A stretch of DNA of 64,000 nt from an uncultured Pelagibacteraceae bacterium. GTDB lineage: Bacteria; Pseudomonadota; Alphaproteobacteria; Pelagibacterales; Pelagibacteraceae. Position 1 is the first letter of the stretch; each line of letters starts with the position of its first letter. The stretch is from NCBI GenBank assembly GCA_902571955.1, contig CACGDZ010000003.1, forward strand, positions 56,954 to 120,953. Direction: 5' to 3'. This document shows positions 15,316 through 24,954 of this stretch, piece by piece. Made by a program: the position numbers and the translations under genes. The notes under the pieces are model-generated. The model saw nothing but the letters and a program-made list of their open reading frames with translations, searched no databases and was not told the origin of the DNA.

Positions 15316-15877
15316 AAATTTTTACAACTTTATTTACTATTTCACTTTTAGTAAGATTATCACACTTTATCTCATATAAAGCTTTAGAATAAATGTTAGA
15401 TCGTTTCCTAATTAAATTAATTAACTCAGTATCGGTTGCATTAATCGTTAATGGCCTTTTTTTACTGTTTTTAATTCTATTTAACAATGTTTTGTCATCC
15501 CAATTAAGCCAAAAAGATAAATGATTTTTTAAAATCTCTTTCCTAATATTATTATTTGTAAAAGCTCCCCCACCAAGTGAAATCACAGTAGAGCTTAATT
15601 TAAGTTTTTTTAAAGTTATTTGTTCCTCAATTTTTCTAAAATAATCCTCACCCTTAACTTCAAAGATTTTTTTAATTGTAATGTTAAAATTTTTTTCAAT
15701 TTCTTTATCGATATCTACAAAATTTAGTTTTAATTTTTTAGCTACTAAGGTTCCAATAGAGCTCTTACCAGAACCCATCATCCCCAAAAAAACTAGATTT
15801 TCTTTTGATTTCATAAGTTTCTTTGTTAAAAAAACATAAATATGTCTTAATTTGAAAATATCTAAAAGTATATGCAA
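15302..15877 (-). CDS. aroK: Shikimate kinase
   Basis: VFLGMMGSGKSSIGTLVAKKLKLNFVDID; VISLGGGAF; RPL. Confidence 0.93.
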   Translation of the reverse strand: MHILLDIFKLRHIYVFLTKKLMKSKENLVFLGMMGSGKSSIGTLVAKKLKLNFVDIDKEIEKNFNITIKKIFEVKGEDYFRKIEEQITLKKLKLSSTVISLGGGAFTNNNIRKEILKNHLSFWLNWDDKTLLNRIKNSKKRPLTINATDTELINLIRKRSNIYSKALYEIKCDNLTKSEIVNKVVKIYETN

Positions 15878-16054
15878 TTCATTAAAAACACAAGTTCAGG
15901 CAAGGCAAGTATCATAGGGCTTGTGATTAAATCTATAATTGGATTAGGGGTTATTTTAGGTATTATTTTTTTTCTAAGTACAATTGATTTTCCTGCACCT
16001 AAAAAAGAAATTGAAAAAATTATTCCAAATGAAAATTTTAAAATTGTTAAATAA
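15872..16054 (+). CDS. Small single-pass membrane protein
   Basis: 60 aa with TM segment SIIGLVIKSIIGLGVILGIIFFLS; overlaps the next gene's start. Confidence 0.6.
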   Translation: MQFIKNTSSGKASIIGLVIKSIIGLGVILGIIFFLSTIDFPAPKKEIEKIIPNENFKIVK

Positions 16055-17792
16055 GAAAATTCTCTTAATTAAATTAGTTTGTCTTGTTTTTCTCACACCT
16101 GCTTTTGCAGAGGAGAAACCAATTGATATTTGGAACATACAAAAAAAAGATAATCAAGTTATTTCCGAAACAAATATTTCAAGTGAAAATTCTAGCGGCA
16201 CTACTCAGAATGGTGTTTACAAACTTCAAGCAAATAAACAAATAGATACAATTAAACTTGATAAAGAATTTTCGTCAAAAGAAATTAAAATTGTTGGATT
16301 ATATGATCCTAGTGAATATGGTCTGAGTATGGATATGTGGTCAAATTCTGATGGAACTAAATTAAAAAATTTATTTAAGAATATTAATAAGTTTAAACTT
16401 TCAGAGGATGCATCAGATATAATGCACATATCTTTATTGACTAATGCTTATTCTCCAACTCAAAACATTACAGAGCAAGAATTTATGAGTTTTAAATCTG
16501 ATTGGTTAATAAAAGATGCAAACTTAGAATTGATAGAAGAATATTTAATTAAAAATCAAATAATTAATTTACATCCAAATTTAACAAGATATTTAGTTGA
16601 TAGTTATTTATCAGAATCAAATTTAAAAAAACCTTGTGAGATTTTTTCTAAATACACAGAACCTATCCAAGATGAATATCTATCTAAATTTAATTTATAT
16701 TGTTTAATCAATTATGGAAAAAATGAAGAGGCACAACTAATCTTAGATTTAAAAAAAGAGTTAGGTTTTGAAGATGAATATTATGAAAATAAAATAAATT
16801 ATTTATTTGGATATTTAGATGAAGCAGATAAAGAAATATCAATAAACTCGATTTTAGATTTTCATTTAGCGCACAGAACTAATCCTGAATTTTCTTATGA
16901 ACCGAATGAAGACACACCTAAAATTATTTGGAAATATCTTTCAACTGCTAATTTACTTTTCAAAATTCAAGATATAGAAATTACGGATGTAGAAAAAATT
17001 TCTACAATAGAAAAAGCTGTCAATGATAAAAATTATTCTGAAGAGGAGTTATTCGAATTTTATAAAAAATTTCAATTTAATATAAATCAATTTTTAAATG
17101 CAAAAGAGGCATATAAATCTCTATCTTCAATCGAGGGACGAGCTCTTTTATATCAAAGAACTCTTTTAACTGAAGAACCAAAAATCAAATTAGAATTTAT
17201 AAAGATCTTAAAGGATCTATTTATATCTGATGAAATAGGTGATGCTTTTGATTTGGAATTAAAAAAATTTTTAGGTGAAATTAATGTTGAGGATGTGCCC
17301 TCAAATTTTACCACATTTTATAAAAGTAATCTAAACAAGAAAGAGACAGAAGAAAAAAAAATAAAATATAATAGTAAAATTTTACATCAATCAAAACTTA
17401 TAAATTATTTCAATGGGGACTATGCTAAATCTAAAATTGAAGAGGATTTAAATAAATTTTTAAAGAAAATTAAAAAAGATAAAAAATATTTTTTATCAAA
17501 AAAAGATATAATTTTTCTAGAGGCGCTTAAATCTGATGGAGTTGAAATTTCAAAAAAATATGACAGTCTGTACGAGGTAAAGCAATCAGAAATGCCTGCC
17601 GATATTCAAACAATGATAGACAATAATGAGATGGGTGCTGCATTGTTGAGAATTATTGAGGTAATTGGACCTGACAAAATTGAAAATATTGATGAAGATA
17701 CAGTTTATTTTATTATCAATACTTTAAATCAATTAAATGTTGATCTAATTAGAAATAAACTATTACTAAAAGTTCTTCCTTTAAAAGTATAA
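16029..17792 (+). CDS. Exported protein of unknown function (signal peptide)
   Basis: From internal ATG: MKILKLLNKKILLIKLVCLVFLTPAFAEEKPIDIWN = signal peptide; remainder rich in helical repeats. Confidence 0.75.
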   Translation: MKILKLLNKKILLIKLVCLVFLTPAFAEEKPIDIWNIQKKDNQVISETNISSENSSGTTQNGVYKLQANKQIDTIKLDKEFSSKEIKIVGLYDPSEYGLSMDMWSNSDGTKLKNLFKNINKFKLSEDASDIMHISLLTNAYSPTQNITEQEFMSFKSDWLIKDANLELIEEYLIKNQIINLHPNLTRYLVDSYLSESNLKKPCEIFSKYTEPIQDEYLSKFNLYCLINYGKNEEAQLILDLKKELGFEDEYYENKINYLFGYLDEADKEISINSILDFHLAHRTNPEFSYEPNEDTPKIIWKYLSTANLLFKIQDIEITDVEKISTIEKAVNDKNYSEEELFEFYKKFQFNINQFLNAKEAYKSLSSIEGRALLYQRTLLTEEPKIKLEFIKILKDLFISDEIGDAFDLELKKFLGEINVEDVPSNFTTFYKSNLNKKETEEKKIKYNSKILHQSKLINYFNGDYAKSKIEEDLNKFLKKIKKDKKYFLSKKDIIFLEALKSDGVEISKKYDSLYEVKQSEMPADIQTMIDNNEMGAALLRIIEVIGPDKIENIDEDTVYFIINTLNQLNVDLIRNKLLLKVLPLKV

Positions 17793-17813
17793 AAATTATA
17801 ATAAAATCAAGTT

Positions 17814-18332
17814 ATGGCTATCAGAACTATAATAACAGAACCTAATAAATTGCTTAGACAAATTTCTAAACCAGTCAATGGCGTTGGAAAAGATGAACAA
17901 AAATTGATGGATGATATGCTTGAGACAATGTATGACGCAAATGGAATTGGTCTCGCAGCAATACAAGTTGGTGTACCAAAGAGAATTATTGTAATGGATA
18001 TAAGTAAAGATGAGACTAAAAAAGAGCCAAGATATTTCGTAAATCCAGTTATTAAAAATAAAGACACAGAAAAAGCAACTTATGAGGAGGGATGTCTTTC
18101 TGTGCCAAATCAGTTTGCAGAAATTGATAGACCTTGCAAGTGTGAAGTAGAATATCTTGATTATCATGGAGAAAAGAAATTGCTAAAGGCAGATGGTCTT
18201 CTTGCAACATGTATTCAGCATGAAATGGACCATTTAGAGGGGATACTATTTATTGATTATCTTTCAAAATTAAAAAGGTCAATGATAATTAAAAAATTAT
18301 CTAAGAAAAAATCTACAGCAGCAGTTCTTTAA
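17814..18332 (+). CDS. def: Peptide deformylase
   Basis: GIGLAAIQVGVPKRI, EEGCLSVP, CIQHEMDHLEGILFID motifs. Confidence 0.97.
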   Translation: MAIRTIITEPNKLLRQISKPVNGVGKDEQKLMDDMLETMYDANGIGLAAIQVGVPKRIIVMDISKDETKKEPRYFVNPVIKNKDTEKATYEEGCLSVPNQFAEIDRPCKCEVEYLDYHGEKKLLKADGLLATCIQHEMDHLEGILFIDYLSKLKRSMIIKKLSKKKSTAAVL

Positions 18333-18334
18333 AT

Positions 18335-19258
18335 ATGCTAAAGAAAATAGTTTTTATGGGTACACCCATGTTCGCTGTTCCAATTTTAAAATCACTTTAT
18401 CAAAATGGATATCCTATTTCTTGCGTTTATACACAACCACCTCAAAAATCTAAAAGAGGTCAAAAAATTAACAAGTCACCAATCCAATTAATTTCAGAAA
18501 CTTTAAACATAGAATTTAGAACACCAAATTCATTAAAAGAAAATTTAGAGGAATTAGAGTATTTTAAATCTTTAGAGGCAGATTTAGTAATAGTTGTTGC
18601 TTATGGTCAAATTATACCCAAGTCATATTTAAATTTAACTAAAAAAGGATTTATCAATATACATGCATCTATTCTTCCAAAATGGAGAGGTGCTGCTCCT
18701 ATTCAAAGATCAATTATGAATTTAGATAAAGAGACAGGAATTAGTATTATGAAAATAGGAGAGGAACTAGATACAGGACCTGTATGTAATATTTATAAAA
18801 TTAATATTGAAAACAATTTAAACGCTGAAGATATTAATGAAAAGCTATCAAGTTTGGCTGCAGAGAAAATTTTAGATAATATCGATGATATATATGAGGA
18901 TAAAGCAAACTTTATAGAACAAGATCACTCATCAGCGACATACGCACCAAAAATTCAAAAATTAGAGGGGCAGATTAATTGGAAAGAAGATGCTAAAATT
19001 ATAATTGGTAAAATAAATGGACTTTATCCAGTTCCAGGAGCTTATTTTATGTTTAGTGGTGAGAGATATAAAATACTAAAAGCAGAAATTGGACAAGCAC
19101 AAGGAAAACCAGGTGAGGTTTTATCTGAACACTTAGAAATTTCATGTGGAGATAAAAAATCAATAAAAATTAAAGAAATACAAAGACAAGGAAAAAAACC
19201 TCAAAGTATTGGGGAATTTGTTTTAGGAACACAAATTAAAAAGGGTTCATTTTTATAA
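18335..19258 (+). CDS. fmt: Methionyl-tRNA formyltransferase
   Basis: VFMGTPMFAVPIL; INIHASILPKWRGAAPIQRSI. Confidence 0.97.
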   Translation: MLKKIVFMGTPMFAVPILKSLYQNGYPISCVYTQPPQKSKRGQKINKSPIQLISETLNIEFRTPNSLKENLEELEYFKSLEADLVIVVAYGQIIPKSYLNLTKKGFINIHASILPKWRGAAPIQRSIMNLDKETGISIMKIGEELDTGPVCNIYKINIENNLNAEDINEKLSSLAAEKILDNIDDIYEDKANFIEQDHSSATYAPKIQKLEGQINWKEDAKIIIGKINGLYPVPGAYFMFSGERYKILKAEIGQAQGKPGEVLSEHLEISCGDKKSIKIKEIQRQGKKPQSIGEFVLGTQIKKGSFL

Positions 19259-19998
19259 TGAATAGATACCAAATACTTATTGAGTATGTAGGGACAAATT
19301 TTAGAGGTTGGCAAATTCAAAAAAAGGGCCCAACAATCCAAGGATTAATTCAAGAAAAATTATCAAAATTATTAAAAGAAAAAATTATTTTACATGGTCA
19401 AGGAAGAACTGATGCAGGGGTTCATGCATTTGAGCAATCTGCACACTTTGATTGCAAAAAAAAAATAACCGATAAAATTAAATTTTTAAAATCCATTAAT
19501 CATTTTTTAAATTTAAAGGACATTGCAATTAAAAATATTAAAAAAAGAAATAATAAATTTCATGCTAGATTTTCAGCAAAACAAAGAATTTATAAATACT
19601 TTATTTTTAATCAAATAAGTCAACCAATAATTGAAAAAAATAGAGCATGGCATGTTCGAATGCCTTTAAATTTAGAATTAATGAAAATGGGTGCAAAAAA
19701 GTTATTGGGAACCAATGATTATTCAACTTTTAGATCTTCTAGCTGTAATGCAAAAAGTGCAATTAAAACAATTAAATCAATAAATATCAAATCGTCAAAA
19801 AATAAAATTGAATTTCAATTTAGTTCTCAATCTTTTTTGCAACATCAGGTTAGATCTATGGTTGGTTGTTTAAAATACTTGGGAGAAAAGAAATGGGATT
19901 TGAAAACATTTGAAAAGAGATTTAAATCAAAAAAAAGAACACTGTGTGCTCCCCCAGCACCACCAGTTGGTTTATTTTTATTTAGAGTTCTTTATTAA
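19258..19998 (+). CDS. truA: tRNA pseudouridine synthase A
   Basis: YVGTNFRGWQIQ...GQGRTDAGVHAFEQSAHFD. Confidence 0.97.
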   Translation: MNRYQILIEYVGTNFRGWQIQKKGPTIQGLIQEKLSKLLKEKIILHGQGRTDAGVHAFEQSAHFDCKKKITDKIKFLKSINHFLNLKDIAIKNIKKRNNKFHARFSAKQRIYKYFIFNQISQPIIEKNRAWHVRMPLNLELMKMGAKKLLGTNDYSTFRSSSCNAKSAIKTIKSINIKSSKNKIEFQFSSQSFLQHQVRSMVGCLKYLGEKKWDLKTFEKRFKSKKRTLCAPPAPPVGLFLFRVLY

Positions 19999-20469
19999 TT
20001 TATTTTTATTGCTCATAGAAAACTTTTTATTTATTCGCCATCTAGACTCAGCTCTTACAATATAGCCACAACAGTTTTTTGATTTACATTTACAGGGAAA
20101 TTGTTTGTAGTTTTCATCATAACCAAATCCATAATCACATGTAAATTCTTCACCTTTTTTAATGTTTTTGATTGCCTTAACCCAAACTTTCAATCCCTTT
20201 CCATCATAATCACAATTATTATCACAAGAATGATTAATTAAGCCAGCAGTATTCCAAGAAAAATCTCCATCTAGATCGTATCTTTTATTTATTGTAAATA
20301 AATATATCGGTTTACTATTATCGTACTTATCAGAGTCTTGTGTTTGTTTTTTTGTTATAAGTTTTCCAACATAGTCAATTATTTTAGTTCCCTCTTTAAT
20401 GTCACGAGTTGCATAAAGTCCTCTACCATTATTATCAATTCCAGATTTTTTTATTTTATATAACTTCAT
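19978..20469 (-). CDS. SET-domain protein (putative protein-lysine methyltransferase)
   Basis: GRGLYATRDIKEGTKIIDYVGK...GLINHSCDNNCDYDG...IKKGEEFTCDYGFGYDE...PCKCKSKNCCGYI (SET plus post-SET-like Cys cluster). Confidence 0.88.
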   Translation of the reverse strand: MKLYKIKKSGIDNNGRGLYATRDIKEGTKIIDYVGKLITKKQTQDSDKYDNSKPIYLFTINKRYDLDGDFSWNTAGLINHSCDNNCDYDGKGLKVWVKAIKNIKKGEEFTCDYGFGYDENYKQFPCKCKSKNCCGYIVRAESRWRINKKFSMSNKNKLIKNSK

Positions 20470-20502
20470 GAAAATTTTTATTTAGAGTTTTCTCAAGAAT
20501 TA

Positions 20503-21432
20503 TCAATGAAATTCTAAAAGAGCATCAACATGTCTTTTAGTACTGTCTCGAAGTGCATTTAGATCATAACCACCCTCTAAAATTGAAACAACTTTTCCAT
20601 TACAAAATTTTTTAGAAGCTTCTAATATTCTTTTGGTAATAGTAAAATAATCCTCTGTTTTTAAATTAAATTGACCAAGAGGGTCATCCTCATGGGCGTC
20701 AAAACCAGCGCTAATCAATATAAACTCTGGTTTAAACTTTGCTAATTTTTTTAGTGCACGGTCGAATGCGTTTAAGTATTCATCTGAGCTTATGCCAGCT
20801 GGCAAAGGTATATTAAAGATATTGTTAAACTTCCCTTTTTCTTGCTCCGAACCAGTTCCTGGATAGTAGGGATATTGGTGAGTTGATATAAAAAGAACAT
20901 TTTCATTTTCATAAAAAATGTCCTGTGTTCCATTACCATGATGTACATCAAAATCTATTATGGCAACTTTCTTATATTTATATTTTTTCAACAAATAATT
21001 TGCACCAATGCTCACTGAATTTAAAATGCAAAAACCAGCGGCCTTATTTTGTGAGCTATGATGTCCAGGAGGTCGAACACCACAAAATGCATTTCTAAAT
21101 TCTTTTTTTTCTAATCCATCAATTGCAGTAATTATTGATCCAACTGCATCAAAAGTCGCATCTTTGCTTCCAGGTGAAATGATTGTATCACCATCAAGTG
21201 AAGAAAAACCTTTTTTTGGAAAAGAACTTTTTACTAAATTTAAATAATTTTTTTCATGTGTCATTAAAAGAATATCATCTGAAACTTTAGTTGGTTTCTT
21301 CCATAAAAGATTTTTATTATTATATTTTTTAAAATTTTCTTCTATGACAGATACTCTTGCTATTTGTTCTGGATGACCAGGACCTGTATCATGATTTTGA
21401 GATGTATTTGATGTAATTAAACCAGTTTTCAC
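20503..21432 (-). CDS. Histone deacetylase-family amidohydrolase
   Basis: HDTGPGHPEQIARV; RPPGHHSSQNKAAGFCILNSVSI; IDFDVHHGNGTQDIFY; SAGFDAHEDDPLG. Confidence 0.93.
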   Translation of the reverse strand: MKTGLITSNTSQNHDTGPGHPEQIARVSVIEENFKKYNNKNLLWKKPTKVSDDILLMTHEKNYLNLVKSSFPKKGFSSLDGDTIISPGSKDATFDAVGSIITAIDGLEKKEFRNAFCGVRPPGHHSSQNKAAGFCILNSVSIGANYLLKKYKYKKVAIIDFDVHHGNGTQDIFYENENVLFISTHQYPYYPGTGSEQEKGKFNNIFNIPLPAGISSDEYLNAFDRALKKLAKFKPEFILISAGFDAHEDDPLGQFNLKTEDYFTITKRILEASKKFCNGKVVSILEGGYDLNALRDSTKRHVDALLEFH

Positions 21433-22586
21433 TTAAAGTAATTATCTAATATCTTAGTATAAATTAAAGTTAATCTTTTTAAATCAGATAAGGCCACACA
21501 TTCCCCCACTTTATGCATAGTTTTCCCAACTAATCCAAATTCTAAACATGGAGCTATTTTTCTTATGAATCTTGCATCCGAAGTACCACCAGTCGTTGAT
21601 AATTTTGGTTTAATTTTAGTAATTTTTTTAATTGTATTTTGAATCATAAATGTAGTTTTATTTGGTTGAGTTAAAAAAGCCTCACCGGAAACACTATATT
21701 CAATTTTAAATTTTGATTTATTTTTATTACAAAATTTTTTAATTATTTTATTTATCTTTTTCTTTAATTTGAAAGATGTATGTTTGTTATTAAATCTTAT
21801 ATTAAAGGAAGCACTTGCCAATCCTGGAATTACATTATCGGCTGAATTATTAATGTTTATTTTTGTTATTTCTAAATTTGTAGGTTGAAAATCTTTTGTT
21901 CCTTTATCAAATTTAATTTCTTTTAACTCTTTTAGTATTTGGACTAAAGCTGTTGACGGATTGTTAGCTCTTTTTGGGTAAGCGACATGACCCTGAATTC
22001 CAATGACAGATAATTTTCCGGTCATACTACCTCTACGACCAATTTTTATCATTTCTCCTAGCTTATTTGGATTGGTAGGCTCTCCTACCAAGCAAAAATC
22101 TATTTTTTCTTTTCTTTTTCTCAAATATTCAACAACTTTTTTTGTTCCATTAATTGCAATTCCTTCTTCGTCTCCAGTAATTAGAAGACTAATAGACCCA
22201 TCAAATTTTTTGTTTTTCCTAGAAAAGTCATTTACCGCAGTAACAAATGCGGCTATCGAGCTTTTCATATCATTTGCACCTCTGCCAATTAAGTATCCTT
22301 TCTTAACAGCAGGTTTGAATGGATTAACAATCCAATCATTTAAATTACCAGGTGGCACTACATCCAAATGGCCTGCATAACAAAAATTTGGACTTGTGTT
22401 ACCAAGTCTTGCATAGAGATTTTTTACAGGATAACTATTTTTATCTTTGAACTCGAGTACTTTAGTCTTAAAGCCAAGTTTATTTAATTTTTTTTCCAAA
22501 AATTTAATTACACCTGCATCAGTTTTTGTAACAGATGGAAACCTAATTAGCTCTTTAGCTAATTGTAGTTCATTAATTTTTTGCAT
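21429..22586 (-). CDS. dapE: Succinyl-diaminopimelate desuccinylase
   Basis: YAGHLDVVPPGN, GRGANDMKSSIAAFV, ITGDEEG; next to dapD. Confidence 0.95.
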   Translation of the reverse strand: MQKINELQLAKELIRFPSVTKTDAGVIKFLEKKLNKLGFKTKVLEFKDKNSYPVKNLYARLGNTSPNFCYAGHLDVVPPGNLNDWIVNPFKPAVKKGYLIGRGANDMKSSIAAFVTAVNDFSRKNKKFDGSISLLITGDEEGIAINGTKKVVEYLRKRKEKIDFCLVGEPTNPNKLGEMIKIGRRGSMTGKLSVIGIQGHVAYPKRANNPSTALVQILKELKEIKFDKGTKDFQPTNLEITKININNSADNVIPGLASASFNIRFNNKHTSFKLKKKINKIIKKFCNKNKSKFKIEYSVSGEAFLTQPNKTTFMIQNTIKKITKIKPKLSTTGGTSDARFIRKIAPCLEFGLVGKTMHKVGECVALSDLKRLTLIYTKILDNYFK

Positions 22587-22588
22587 TT

Positions 22589-23416
22589 TTATTCTCTTAA
22601 AAGATCATTAACTGATGTTTTTGATCTTGTTTTTTCATCAACTTGTTTAATTATTACTGCGCAATATAAAGATGGTGCTTGTGGATTATTTTTATCTGGC
22701 AAAGATCCCGGAACTACCACTGAATAAGGTGGAATTTTTCCATAAGTGATTTCACCATTTTTTCTATTAACAATTTTTGTTGATTGTCCAATATACATTC
22801 CCATACTTAGAACAGAGCCTTCTCCAACTATTACACCTTCTACTACTTCAGACATTGCTCCTAAGAAAACATTATCCTCAATAATTGTTGGTAATGCTTG
22901 AGCAGGTTCTAATACACCTCCAACTCCAGTACCAGCTGAGATATGACAATTTTTTCCAATCTGACAGCAACTTCCTGCACGACTGAAAGTATCCATCATA
23001 GTACCTTCATCAATGTATGCTCCAATATTTACATAACACGGCATCAAAACCGCATTTTTTCCTACAAAAGATCCTTTTCTTACAGGTGAATTAGGCACCA
23101 TTCTAAAACCAGCTTTTTCATGATCTTCTTTTGTCCATCCAGCTGTTTTCCCTTTAAGTAAATGAGCTTTGTCATACCAGCTACTATAAGGACCATTTAA
23201 ATTTTCCATTGGATACATTCTAAAACTTAACATGATAGCTTTTTTAAGATGTTGATGAGTAACCCATTCTCCATTGATTTTTTCAGCTACTCTTACTTTT
23301 CCACTGTCTAAATCATCAATAATTTGATTAACAGCATCCTTTAAAGATTTATCTGAATTCTGACTCACTTGGTCTTTATTTTCCCAAGCATCATTTATAA
23401 TATTTTCAATACTCAT
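22589..23416 (-). CDS. dapD: Tetrahydrodipicolinate N-succinyltransferase
   Basis: Hexapeptide-repeat protein VRKGSFVGKNAVLMPCYVNIGAYIDEGTMMDTFSRAGSCCQIGKNCHISAGTGVGGVLEP. Confidence 0.97.
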   Translation of the reverse strand: MSIENIINDAWENKDQVSQNSDKSLKDAVNQIIDDLDSGKVRVAEKINGEWVTHQHLKKAIMLSFRMYPMENLNGPYSSWYDKAHLLKGKTAGWTKEDHEKAGFRMVPNSPVRKGSFVGKNAVLMPCYVNIGAYIDEGTMMDTFSRAGSCCQIGKNCHISAGTGVGGVLEPAQALPTIIEDNVFLGAMSEVVEGVIVGEGSVLSMGMYIGQSTKIVNRKNGEITYGKIPPYSVVVPGSLPDKNNPQAPSLYCAVIIKQVDEKTRSKTSVNDLLRE

Positions 23417-23420
23417 AATT

Positions 23421-24092
23421 TTATGAGTTTTTTAATAACCTTATTTCTTTTAAAAATAAAGAAAGATTTTTTATTTTGTAATCAATATAATCTTTATCAG
23501 ACTCTTTTTTACCCCAGTATTCATCATTGATTAACCAAACTGTTTTTGCTCCTCGCTCTTTTCCAATAGATAAGTTTTTTGCAATATCTTCGATATAAAT
23601 CGTCTCTGTTGGATCAATTTGAAATTTTTTGACCATAAGGTCAAATGCTTTTCCTGTAGGTTTTGGACTGTATTCAGCATCAACAATATCAAATACCCCT
23701 TCAAATTGATCATCAATTCCTAAGTGAGTAGTAATATTTTTAACATGTTCTTTGCTACCATTTGTAAACACAAATTTGTTTAGATTAATATTTTCTAGTT
23801 CATTTCTTAAAATAGTGTCTTTTTCTAAAAAATCTAAATTAATATCATGTACGTAGTCTAAAAATTCTTTTGGAGGTATATCATGATGGATCATTAACCC
23901 GTTAAGGCTAGTGTTATATTTATGAAAATAATTTGTTTGTAATTCTTTTGCTTCTTTTAAATCTACATTCAATTTATTTGAAATATATTGGGTCATTTTT
24001 TTACTGACCTGTCCAAATACTCCTTCAAGATCAGCATACAGCACACCGTCGCAATCAAACAAAATGTTCTTAATATTTTTTAATTCTTTCAT
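23421..24092 (-). CDS. HAD-family hydrolase, pyrimidine 5'-nucleotidase-like
   Basis: ILFDCDGVLYADLEGV; VFTNGSKEHVKN; YIEDIAKNLSIGKERGAKTVWL. Confidence 0.85.
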   Translation of the reverse strand: MKELKNIKNILFDCDGVLYADLEGVFGQVSKKMTQYISNKLNVDLKEAKELQTNYFHKYNTSLNGLMIHHDIPPKEFLDYVHDINLDFLEKDTILRNELENINLNKFVFTNGSKEHVKNITTHLGIDDQFEGVFDIVDAEYSPKPTGKAFDLMVKKFQIDPTETIYIEDIAKNLSIGKERGAKTVWLINDEYWGKKESDKDYIDYKIKNLSLFLKEIRLLKNS

Positions 24093-24937
24093 TGTCTTAT
24101 TAAAGTTCCTGACCCCTTGTCAGAGAATATTTCCCATAAACATGAATGTGGCTTTGTACCATTAATTATACCTACAGCAGTGACACCATTATTTATTGCA
24201 TCTAAGCATGCATTTATTTTAGGTATCATACCCTCAGTCACAGTCTCGTCTTTAATCATTTCTAAAATTTTAGATGAAGAAATTTCTTCTATTAGTTTTT
24301 TATTTTTATCTAGTACACCATCTACATTTGTCATCAACAAAAGTCTTCTTGATTTTAAGGATTTTGCTACAGCCATTGCAGCTGTATCTCCATTAATATT
24401 ATATGTTTGATTTTCTTCCCCTAAGCCTAATGGTGAAATTATTGGAATTTTATTTTGATTAATTATATTTAATATTTGTTCATTATTTATCTCATTAGGT
24501 ATGCCTACAAATCCTAGCTCTTCTGCTTCTGGTATAGTTTTTATAATGTTATTTTTTTTTGTATGAATAGAGATTGCTTCTGTTCCTTTGTCTTTTAAGG
24601 AACTAACAATATCATCATTAAAATCAATCAAAACAGACTCAACAATATTAATTATATTTTTATCAGTTACTCTTAGACCTCTTATAAATTTTGATTGAAT
24701 ATTTGATTTTTCTAGCTCTCTTTTAATTCTAGGTCCACCGCCGTGCACTACAACAGTTGCAAGGCCCAATTTATTTAAAACACTAAGATCAGTTATAAAG
24801 TTATTAAATACGTTTCTATCAATTAAAACGTTTCCACCATATTTAATAACTATTAAATCATTTTTGTATTTTTCAATATATTTAGTTACTTCTCTTAGTG
24901 GTGGCCCATCTTTAGGCAATATACATTCAAGGTTCAT
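24089..24937 (-). CDS. argB: Acetylglutamate kinase
   Basis: VIKYGGNVLID; VVVHGGGPRI; INGDTAAMAVAKSL; MIPKINACLDAI. Confidence 0.96.
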   Translation of the reverse strand: MNLECILPKDGPPLREVTKYIEKYKNDLIVIKYGGNVLIDRNVFNNFITDLSVLNKLGLATVVVHGGGPRIKRELEKSNIQSKFIRGLRVTDKNIINIVESVLIDFNDDIVSSLKDKGTEAISIHTKKNNIIKTIPEAEELGFVGIPNEINNEQILNIINQNKIPIISPLGLGEENQTYNINGDTAAMAVAKSLKSRRLLLMTNVDGVLDKNKKLIEEISSSKILEMIKDETVTEGMIPKINACLDAINNGVTAVGIINGTKPHSCLWEIFSDKGSGTLIRQ

Positions 24938-24954
24938 TTATTATATTTAAATTA

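Noticed and set aside
17796-18167. Antisense ORFs over def
   Set aside because: The def frame on the plus strand has full family motifs; the antisense ORFs are incidental in AT-rich sequence.
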